Assembly: GCA_031772625.1 (NCBI GenBank)
Contig: CM062814.1
Location: forward strand, 822,066,757 to 822,130,756
Reading direction: 5' to 3'
Length of the DNA stretch: 64,000 nt
Origin: Pinus tabuliformis
Lineage: Eukaryota; Streptophyta; Pinopsida; Pinales; Pinaceae
Part shown: positions 55,026 to 64,000 of the stretch, in pieces
Position numbering within the stretch: position 1 is the stretch's first letter
How the letters are laid out: every line of letters begins with the position of its first letter
Translations under genes and position numbers: made by a program
The notes under the pieces: generated by a model
The model's database searches: none
What the model saw: the letters and a program-made list of their open reading frames with translations, nothing else
What the model was told of the DNA's origin: nothing

Positions 55026-56367
55026 CCTAGTGGGTGTTCATTTTGTTGTTTATGGCCAAGGAAATTGACAAAGGAAATGGATAAGGCTTTGGAAAGGCAA
55101 AATGGCATTTTTTGGCACATTTATTTATGAAAATAATGGAAATTAGGAGAAAAGGAAGGTGAAAGGTCACAGGTTGCATGTGAGGAGGAAAATGAAGGAA
55201 AATAATGGAAAATAGGAGAAAAATGAGATGAAACATCACAAGTTGTATGTGAGAAGGAAAATGAAGGAAAATAATGGAAAATGAAGAAAATAGAGGCCTC
55301 ATTCATAAAAAGGATTTTGAGGATCAGTGGGCAAGACTTGGTCAGTTTATTTTTGGAGCTCTCTCATTATTCCCTCTCTCTCTCATACTCTTGGACACTT
55401 AGAGTTTTCTTGGAGAACTTTGGAATTGGAGCAAGAAAGGCAAAGAAGGAAAGAGGAAGAAAAGATCAAGCAGGGAAAGGCAAGATCAAGCAGCTACAAC
55501 AGGCTTCATTGCATGTATCAACTTTCATGTGTATTTTTCTTGCTAGATTTGGCATGCATAGGATTGCATGTGTTTTTTTTCTACCATGGCATAGGTCTTT
55601 CTAGGTGTGACAATATTTTCAGCCTAGCCTTTCCATTTCCTAATAGCTTTGATGAGATGGGTTCTATCATACGTTTTGTGGGGGATGATCGGATCGGATT
55701 CAAAGTTGAGTGGGGTGGATCTCCAAATTGACAAACACATGGTGGTAGTGGTCCCTGAACTAGACTGAGGATGCACAAAGCCAATGGCCTTGTAACCCTT
55801 GAACCGAACTATGGGTTGCGGTAAAGCTAGATTGTGTGCCTCGGTGGGCCTAGGAATCCTTGCCCATGAATGGCGAGATATACGTAAAGCCAAGAGTTGG
55901 TTTTCTCTCAGTTGGGCCTAGTGATTTTGGGATGGAATGCATGGTAAAGCTTGGAGAGTATGTCTTGGTGTAGGGCCTAGTGATCCCTAGATCAAACTGT
56001 TGATGCACAGTAAAGACTGAGAGATTAGGAGGCACTCAAATTCCTCACGGTGTAGGCAGAGAACTCTGGTGGCATCCACATTGATTCGTGTTTTTTATGT
56101 GTTCTATAAGTCCCACATTCATGCTTGGAATATGGCACGGGGGTGATTGGCTAAAGAGAGACTTGGCTCAGCCAACCTATGGTCGAGTGGAATGTGGTAG
56201 TCCCATCACCAGTTGGTTCATTGCATTTATTAATGAAAAACTCATTCCCTTGGTTTTCATGTACAAATGTATTGATATATATATGGATTTTGATGGCTAA
56301 TATGTTTATTGTATTTCATTTCCTATTATTTTGGTTTATATGCACATTTACCTTGGATGGTGTTACA
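55026..56367 (+). repeat. 3' LTR of element C, right part
   Basis: Continues the alignment with 15291-16746 and ends TGTTACA at 56367. Frames such as 55281-55604 and 55327-55731 have counterparts in the 5' LTR and are not genes. Confidence 0.88.
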
Positions 56368-59300
56368 ACTAGTTTATTATGCATGCAAGTGATTATTTAG
56401 TGTCGTTGATATATTTTCATGTTCATTTACATTTGATGGCTCTTTGTACATGATTTTTGAGATATTACAGCATAGTTAGGTTGCATAAAGATAATATTGT
56501 CATTATGAGTGTGTTGCCATGAACAGGTGTTCGAGCTACAAGTATTGTCACCATTTCATAATTTGTTGGAGCCATGCCTCCCTGTAAAGTGACCTCCAAA
56601 GAAGCCTCAGAAGTAAGTACTAAGGAACTTGTTGAAGTGACCAAGCCAACCATTCCCATTTATGCAGACACACAGTGCTTCATTGATAAGTCTACTGAGG
56701 TCACATGGAGTGGTATATACAACACATTCATGGAGAAATTTTTTTTTGAGAAATCGAAAGACTTGGAAGTGTACATCAACATTAAGAAGTCTAGGATGCA
56801 CAGGAGCACATGCAGATTATCGGTCATCCCCTGTGAAAAAAGTGATTGAGTGGATCATTACACATATTGATGATTCTCATTTTCTACTTCGCAGTGAGAG
56901 TAATGATCATCTCACCACTTATTATGGAGAAGACATGTAAATGTGCTAAAAGATTATTAGGCCCATAGAATATGAAAATGATTACTTTTACATTAGATGC
57001 CAGCCTCGACACGAGTTACATTATCAAAACATGGTGTCGAGAGCTTGCTATGTTTCACCATGACCCATCCATAGTCTATCTAACTAAGATCCTCGAAGAT
57101 ATATATCAGTAGGTGATAGCCATATGTTTTTAGTTGCATGGGCACAAGAACACTGAGGCGTTTGAGGAAAATTATATATATATGCTCAATATGGTGGTAA
57201 CTCATGGAAGAGTCTTCAATTGGAAAGATATATTTTCATTTGAGTTGCATCGTCATGTGGGGAAGACAAAATCATATTTGAGGTTGAACAAGGCCCCAAA
57301 ATTCTACATGTATACATTTCTTTTAGATGGAATCCATGCACAATATGCATCCCTAAGAATTTATAGGAGCTAGACCCTTGAAAACAAGTTCCTAGTTCAC
57401 TTTCATTGCAGAGTGTTATCATAATGAAGCTTCAGAAGTGCATATGACATATTGGTCAAGCACTTCCTTGCAGCTATCTTCCATATGATATTCAATATCA
57501 ATCCTCCTTGGATGGTTTATTAGGTGAAGGAGACACTACATGATATCATATATTAGTTTGTAGCTCCCGAGGGTACATACATCAGATGTTTTGGTTGTCA
57601 AATATCCCCTCATTTCATGCCGCGATATGTGACCAATAAGGGGATCATGTAGGAAGTAGAAAATCAGTTAGACAAAGGATTGTTAGGAGTTCTTCACAGG
57701 AGGAAGAAATCCCCTTGGCCCACCTTCCCATTGAGGATCAAATTATATGAGTTGAAGAGCCACAAGGAAACAACAATAGAAATACAAGAGTTGGATTGCT
57801 TGCACTTCACCACTAAATACTTTCATGGATATGATCCTAGGAGAGTGTGTAGAAAAAATTGTGAAAGGATCAATTATAATACAGGGTATTCATCGATGTC
57901 CACAACAGAAGATGAAAAAGTGAAGAACTGGTATAATGTAGTTAGAAAGACACATCTAGTAGCAAAGACCAGTTCACCCAAGATCCACCAACTCAAGATA
58001 TGCAGGTTCAGGAGGAAGAACAGATAACCTATCAAGAAAGGAAAGTAGCTCCCAAGAAGAGGATCATGTATTATTTAACAGGTGAGAGCAGCAGGAAGTG
58101 GAAAGTTGATCCTTTGAACACAAGAACTATTCAAGCAAAAGAGGAAAGGAGAGAAGCATAAGAAGAGGAGAAGAGGAAGCAAGATGAGTTTCTCGAGAAG
58201 CAACAAGAAGAAGAGGATGAAAGGAGAAGGATAGAAGAAGAAAAACAAGGCATACCAAGGAGGAGGAAGTAGTGCCGAGATTGGAAGAAGAACAGTTGAC
58301 TCAAGATATAGAAGAGGAAGAGTTGGAGGAAGAAGATACCATCCAACCCATGGATGATGAATCAGGTTCTCCAGAGGAACCTCCCCTCATAAGTGGTCAT
58401 CTTTCATTCAGAGAAATGGGAATCACACCTCCACCGATAGAAATATTCATGAATGTATGCAGTGTCACGTTTGATAAGCTTAAGAAGTGGATAATGCAAT
58501 AGAGACATAGATACTTTCTGAAGGATCCTCAAAATCCAGTCTCAATGGCTATATAGAAGGTGATAACTTCCAACACCAGAAGGAATCCTAGGGAATTCAT
58601 GGAGGAAAATGTTGCTTTTGAAATAGCGACACAGGAAAACTCCCAATATCTACTAAGTGAGAATGCTAGATTGAGGAAAGAACTTGATGGAGTAAAGAAA
58701 CAGGTAGAACATCTTGCAAAAAGTAATCTACAATTATCATCATAAAGTTTCAACACCGCAAAATGGTAGTCATCCATGCAGGATGAACTAGGGCTAATGG
58801 AGGACACCATGGCATGGTAATATGATGAGAAGATACGTGTAAAACAAGTGGTGGATCTTATTGATTCCATTCAAAAGAAAGCACGTGAAGTGGTAAAAAT
58901 CCTGAAAGTAGCAAAAAAAGTAGTTGGCCATCCTTAGGAATGGGTTTCCAAGTATCCAGATGCTTTGCAACATTTTAAAAGAAATACTCGATTGCCAGAG
59001 AGATAGACAAAGTTCAATTGAGGTTCCACCATCATAACTACATGTGTCTTGGAGAATAGTCAGTTAGCACTATCACTGTCTATAATCGAATGCATAATGG
59101 TTTCAAGTCTCTAACACAATAACATGGGATGTCCACAATAGGAAGACTTGAAGCAATCAAAGGCAGAGAAATCATCTTCCAGGAGATCAGGAAATACATT
59201 GAAGAGATCAAGCAAGCAACAAAATAGGAAGGCTTGGAGGTCATCAAAGAATTATTACATAGTACACCATTGCACCAGTCAAAGCTCATATGAAACTTTC

Positions 59301-60135
59301 CTGGCTAAGGAATAATGTACACTCGAGCTCCAAGACCATACTGACAGAGGCACTAGAGGTTAAGATGTGATATGTAGGGGACTTAGCAATTGATTTAAAG
59401 CCATCTCAAAGGAGTTCAGAGCATGGCACACATAAATTACAACTGAGCTCCGTGAGGAAGCAAATGATTTATCAATTTGATGAGCATTTGTCCCATTATC
59501 AATATTGTCTTATATAGCCAGAATCTCATATGTAATTTTTCTTATGTAACAAATGGTGTGTGATGAATTCCAAGGGACACGTGGAATGTGAATAGTCACA
59601 TATGGAATGTAGTAAGTCATGATTAAAATATGAATAGTCATAGGAGGTGAAGAGTCATTAGGAATATTATTCATTGTTATTTATTATAAATAAATCCTCA
59701 TAAATCAAGCTAAGGGTTTGGATCCTTGAAGTCTTTCCTTGGCTTCTCTTATAGGAGATTGATCCTTCTTTGGAGAAGCAAGTTGTGGCTTCATGTTCGA
59801 CTACTGGATATCGTGTTTGATTCATTTAATAGTGTACTTGCAATATTTCACTCGTAATCATAAGCTCTATGAGTCTGCACTTCTTTATACATGTATCGTA
59901 GATACAGTAGGATTATTGTTGTTATGTTTATGATATATGTTGTTTTAATTACATACTAAGTGAATGGAATAATTTGTTTCTTAGATATGGTTGTTCTTGA
60001 ATGAGTGTTGTTATGCTTTAATGATTGTTGTTTATTATGTGGGATAATCTACATGTATTCAATAATACTTTCTCTTCCTTCTCAAACCCCCCTTTAGGAT
60101 AGCACTACTGCTTTTCTAAGCAAAGGCTTGTTTTA
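56368..60135 (+). mobile_element. Family B, copy 2, right half (B2-right)
   Basis: Matches 6842-10606 of B1 in order. Fragments recognisable as protein: 56574-56849 (KVTSKEASEVSTKELVEVTK), 57134-57373 (NMVVTHGRVFNWKDIFSFEL), 57680-58027 (HRRKKSPWPTFPLRI), 58272-58502 (acidic, then FREMGITPPPIEIFMNVCSV) and 58560-58745 (coiled coil, ENARLRKELDGVKKQVEHL). No enzyme motif. The 3' non-coding block includes a TATAAATA at 59685-59692. Broken in many places. Identity of the family unknown. Confidence 0.6.
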
Positions 60136-60153
60136 TTTTTACCTATTAATTTT

Positions 60154-61307
60154 TGTAACTACGGTCAAATTCCACATTGGACAACTCATATTACCAAGAT
60201 TATTCTTGCATTAAATTCCTCTTTTTGAGAGGACCAAAATTGACCTAAAGATCACCTAATTTGGTTAAGAAGAATTTAAGTTTTGAATTATTTTATTCAT
60301 ACATACATTATTGAATGGGTCGGCTCTAACCACATGGGTAACTTCTTGGGTCAATCTTAACCCCAAATTAACCCTCAAGAAAGCCTATAAAAGGAAGTGA
60401 CCTCAAGTTCATTTCAAAACATCATCTTTATATTCTTATATTTTGTCTTGGCTTGCACAGGTACGTCGGAAGGAGTTTGCACAAGGTTCAAATTCACAAA
60501 CGAAAGGTTCGCTCTGAGTTTGGGTTTTTTATATCTCAGTCACTGGCACAGAATATGAAATTTTCTTCCCTAGACACAGGCACAGAGTAAGAAATGGAAC
60601 GACTCTGGATCTCTAGTTTCTCAAATTTAGTTTAGTGAGAGTGACTCTGGGCTTAGAGGAAAATCAAAAGGTTCAAGTCCCCGTCTTCTCACACAGAGTA
60701 GTCTTGGGAGAAACCAAGACATTAGGGATGCTTGTAAAGCAATAGTAAGGGAGCGACTATGGGTTTTAGCTGTATTATGCCATAGTCACACACATAAAGA
60801 CTTCTTGAGAGCAACTTTGTAGTCACAATCACTTGTATACAGTATCTGAGAGAGCAACCTGGGAGTTTTGGTTGCACGCAGACAATGTTGATGAGGGTGA
60901 CCCAAGTTCAGATCTAGGGTTTGATATCTTTGCTTTAGTTGACTTCAGTGATCTGGTAGATCTAGATTTCTATCTACTGCTACACAGATATGTATATTTG
61001 ATTTTTTATTATCCATTGCAATTATATGTATTGGGCTCATTGTATTCTCTGTTGAAATCTTTTTATGAAGAACTACTAAAGAAGAATATTTGAAAGGGTT
61101 TCCCCTTTGTGGGGTTTTTCCCTAGTCTTGGACCAATCTGATATCTCTTATGATTGTGTTGTTTTCTTCTTTGTCACAACATATATTGTTCTTTCTTCAG
61201 TTATGTTTATGATTGATTATACTGCTAATAATTAGATGCGTTGTTAATGAAAAGATAAATTGGGCTAAAGTAACTGATACAACATAGAATAATCAAAAAA
61301 ATTAACA
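60154..61307 (+). repeat. Probable 5' LTR of L
   Basis: TGTAACTACGG at 60154 to ATTAACA at 61307, where a PBS-like TGGAATTAGAG begins. A TATAAAAG lies at 60386-60393. The left limit is tentative, because family B similarity fades just before it. Confidence 0.5.
60386..60393 (+). promoter_or_regulatory. TATA box of L LTR
   Basis: TATAAAAG about 230 bases into the LTR. Confidence 0.5.
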
Positions 61308-61325
61308 TGGAATTAGAGTTGAGGT
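61308..61325 (+). other. Degenerate primer-binding site of L
   Basis: TGGAATTAGAGTTGAG resembles TGGTATCAGAGC-type sites with changes. Confidence 0.5.
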
Positions 61326-61399
61326 GAAAGACATGCCCAAAATAAGACAAATGTTGAAGTCCTCTCTTTCAAATAGCATATTTTCAGGTCAAGGTCAAG

Positions 61400-62568
61400 A
61401 TGTCATCTTCTACCTTCAAGGAACATGAAAATTTGGGTGATGCATCAAACTTTGTTGCATGGAAAGTCAGATTGGAGATCATAGCTGACAACAATGATGT
61501 GTTGGAATACATCCAAGGAAGGATGCCCGAGCCTCCAGAAAATTATTTCGCTTCCCTCAAAAAGAGGTACAAGAAAGGTGAGTCCAAAGCAAAGAAAATA
61601 TAGTTGATGGCTTACAAGATCATTTACTTGCATATGTAGGGAATGTAATAAAGTCCAAAGATATGTATGACAATATAGCTAGCATGTATGAAGTGAACAA
61701 CTTGAATGAGATCATCACCCTGAAAAATAAACTCAAGGAAACTAAGATGAACAAAGGGGAAACTATTCAATCATACATTATGAGGATCTCTTGCCTTAGA
61801 GATCAATTGTAGAGAGTTGGACAAAATGTGCCTGAAAGGGAGATGATAGTTGTGACTCTTAGGGGTCTCCCTCCTATTTGGGAAATATTCATTACTACAA
61901 TTAACAATAGTAATGTCCTTTCGACATTTGATGAAATTTTTGGGAAGCTCACTCAAGAAAAGTCAAGAATTATTGCAAGAGGAAGGATTCAAAAACATGA
62001 AGAGGGAGATCCCGCTACATATATCTCTTATGACAAAAGGAAGAAGGAAAAAGGAGGTACATCAAGGAAGCCTCCTTCTCAGAATTCAAAAGGAAGGAAT
62101 TACAAATCGTTATCTCATGTTGAATACTTCAATTGTCACACGCCGGGTTATTATGCTTGTGACTATCTCGAAAGGATAAAAAGACCACGCTACAACACTA
62201 GAGGCAACTACAATAACAAAAGAAGAAATGACTATCAAAAGAAGAATCGTGATAGAAGATATGAAAGAAGAAGAAGAGCCTCCTCAAGTGACCGTGAAGA
62301 AAATCGTTCTCCTCAAAAGAAGTGGAAGGCTCCTAGGTATGAAAGTAACATTGTAAATAAATATGAATACATTTGTATTTCTAATCTTACTAGTTCTTCC
62401 CCACTAGATTCGTGGGATAATTGGTTGGTTGATAGTGGGGAAATTCATCATTTGTATGGTTACAAGGATGTCCCCTCTAATCTGGTAGAGAGGGAGAGTA
62501 AGCTAAAGATCATTCTTGGAGACAAATCCACTCATCCCGTGAAAGGCTTTGGGTCCGTCAAATTTTAG
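61400..62568 (+). pseudogene. Gag to protease remnant of L
   Basis: The frame 61400-61603 has the copia gag start (DASNFVAWKVRLEIIADNND). 61828-62568 contains REMIVVTLRGLPPIWEIFI, typical of copia gag (UBN2-like). It also has a basic region with a decayed knuckle (FNCHTPGYYACDY) and the protease-like WLVDSGEIHHLYGYKD. Gag forms the particle and the protease processes the polyprotein. Fossil pieces, listed as seen. Confidence 0.7.
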
Positions 62569-63627
62569 TTGAATTCGGAGAAATCAATTTTGCTACATGA
62601 TGTTATGTATGTACCCAGATTAATGAAGAATCTAGTATCTGTATCCGCATTGGAAGATAAATGGACGAGGGTTGCCTTCATCAAAGGAAAAGTTTTAACT
62701 TGGCCTGCTGATTCACCTATGAAAGATGAATTCACATTAGGAACTAGATTTGAAGGACTCTATAGAGTCATTGGAAGACCTCTTCTAGCATTGGTTCATA
62801 ATACCAATCATTTGAGTGAATTATGGCATCGTAGGCTGGCTCATCTTCACTATGTTTCACTTCCGAAATTGAAGAAATTGATCTCTAGTATTACTGATGT
62901 TCAAGCTCATCATGGTGGAGTTTGTCCAAGTTGTGCAAGTGGAAAGAAAATGATGGGACCATTTCCCTCTGGTAAGAACAAGACAAATGACATCCCCCAT
63001 CTCAGTGATTCTGATATATGTGGTCTGATGCCTATACATTCTGTTGGTGGTCATCTCTACTACATCACCTTTATTGATGACTTCTCAAGGACATGGATAT
63101 ACTATCTTAAGCACAAGGATGAAGCCTTTGAAACATTCAAGGAATTCAAAGACTTGATTGAAACTCAATCATGAAAGAGAATCAAAGTCTTTATGTTAGA
63201 AAATGGGGGTGAATACATATCAAAAGAATTCATATTTTGTAAGAAACACGGAATCAATAAGGAAACGATTGTGACATATACTCCTGAACAAAATGGTCTA
63301 GCTGAAAGGAAAAATAGGTCTATATTAGAAGTTTCATGTGCTATGCTCCATGATCATGAGGTCCCAAAGTTCCTTTGGGCCGAAGCAACATCTACTATTT
63401 TATATGTTCAAAATAGGGTGCCTCATCAAGAATTAGAAAACAAGACTCCTAACGAAATATTCACAGGCATTAAGCCTGATATCATCCATATTCGTGTATT
63501 TGGATGCCCTGTATATTTTCATGTGCCGAAGGACAAAATGAACAAATTGGAAGCTACTGGTAGAAAAGTAATGTTTGTGGGTTATTATGAAAATTCTAAA
63601 GAATATAGAATTTATATTCCTAGTTAG
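62569..63627 (+). pseudogene. Pre-integrase and integrase remnant of L
   Basis: 62569-63174 holds LSELWHRRLAHLHYVSLPKL and CPSCASGKK (the HHCC zinc-binding part), then YYITFIDDFSRTWIYYLK of the integrase core. 63193-63627 holds ENGGEYISKEF, YTPEQNGLAERKNRSILEVS and FGCPVYFHVPKDK. The order is that of copia integrase. A broken copy, continued beyond the window by sequence that should lead into RT. Confidence 0.78.
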
Positions 63628-64000
63628 AGGAAGGTCGAGATTTGTAGGGACGTAAAATTTGATTAAGATGTAGCTCTTGGAAAAGCAAGAGATATTACTC
63701 CACCCCCTCCTTCCAAGGAAGAGAATGATGACTGGGATATTCTGGATGGTTTGTTTGTGCCTGAGTCTGATATGGTTGATGAGACCAGAAATCCCACGGA
63801 TCTGTTAGATCCTCCTCCAAGTGATCCTCCCTCTAAAAAGATACCACATTGTCTCCATGATACTTTACAGGATACTAAAATAAATGTCCCCATTCAAACA
63901 TCATTTAGAGAAAGGAAACAAACATGCAGGTATCAGGGATATGTTGCTGCTATGAATACTATGATTCAAGTCAAATCGTTCACATTTGAAGAAGTTGTAA
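63628..64000 (+). other. L: linker between integrase and RT, cut by the window edge
   Basis: Plus-strand sequence with Pro/Asp-rich coding character (PPPPSKEEN, DPPSDPPSKK), as usual between copia integrase and RT. It ends in RT-leading sequence at the window edge. Confidence 0.5.

Larger units (their letters stand above)
15199..56367 (+). mobile_element. Element C: large non-autonomous LTR element, host of a deep nest
   Basis: The 5' LTR is 15199-16746, followed by an initiator tRNA-Met type PBS. The 3' LTR starts at 38059 after a polypurine tract and is split by an insertion (38151-55020), resuming at 55026 and ending at 56367. Flanks CCTAT (15194-15198) and ACTAG (56368-56372) are a decayed target duplication. 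The related copy B1 shows the uninterrupted site (CTTAT, 6842-6846). After removing inserts the internal region is about 6.9 kb with no recognisable coding sequence, so it is a LARD-type element. The LTR start TGTAACAACCC resembles Ty3/gypsy elements; the lineage is inference. The two LTRs differ at about one base in nine over the first 92 bases, so it is old. Confidence 0.8.
60154..64000 (+). mobile_element. Element L: Ty1/copia element, broken, continuing past the window
   Basis: A probable 5' LTR is followed by a PBS-like site, gag pieces, protease, pre-integrase and integrase remnants on the plus strand. The right end (RT onward and 3' LTR) is outside. The coding region has several breaks. 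The integrase-before-RT order and motifs are copia-type. Confidence 0.7.

Noticed and set aside
55281-55731. Overlapping frames of 107 and 134 residues
   Set aside because: Within the 3' LTR of C; partial counterparts in the 5' LTR are not maintained in frame.

Overview
This window is a plant intergenic repeat block. I see no host protein-coding gene, rRNA or tRNA gene in it. Almost every base that can be assigned belongs to LTR retrotransposons (Ty1/copia and Ty3/gypsy, including a chromovirus) or to non-autonomous relatives, inserted into one another. Two primer-binding-site types used by plant elements (TGGTATCAGAGC, matching initiator tRNA-Met, and TTGGCGCCGTTGCCGGGG), very long LTRs (1.2-3.2 kb) and the stacking depth suggest a seed plant with a large repeat-rich genome, possibly a gymnosperm. 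The species guess is inference only.

Layout. 1-1488: 3' end of an element (D), with the tail of its last reading frame and a probable LTR. 1489-2090: unassigned. 2091-6314: copia-type fossil (A), with a zinc-knuckle gag fragment, 1.8 kb of non-coding DNA rich in polypurine tracts, and a 1.87 kb LTR. 6315-10606: first copy of an unclassified family (B1). 10607 to about 13720: Ty3/gypsy-type gag fossil (E). About 13721-15198 and 56368-60135: the two halves of a second B copy (B2), split by element C. 60154-64000: 5' part of a broken copia element (L) running off the window.

Element C (15199-56367) is a non-autonomous LTR element with no recognisable coding sequence. It has received at least three separate insertions. 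(i) A minus-strand chromovirus F (18787-30004, duplication TAATG), itself interrupted by a gag-only LTR element G (22646-27999). (ii) A 3.2 kb solo LTR H (33090-36282, duplication CAGTG). (iii) A solo LTR I (38151-55020, duplication GACAT) inside C's own 3' LTR. I was in turn hit by a copia element J (38560-54242, duplication GATCT), present as a tandem LTR-internal-LTR-internal-LTR array. The second internal region of J holds a 7.5 kb piece of another gag-only element, K.

The deepest stack is five levels: B2, C, I, J, K. Target-site duplications support four of the junction pairs directly, and the related copy B1 supplies the empty site for C. LTR divergence judged by eye follows the nesting order: C most diverged, then F, then G, with J nearly identical. 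The first J copy (39957-44000) is the only reading frame in the window that looks whole. Beyond the nest, the features most worth a second look are: family B, with its coiled-coil-rich unknown protein fragments; the repeated GCGTATATACGC modules in A; the 180-bp and 41-bp tandem arrays inside C; and the TGACGTCA cluster in H.
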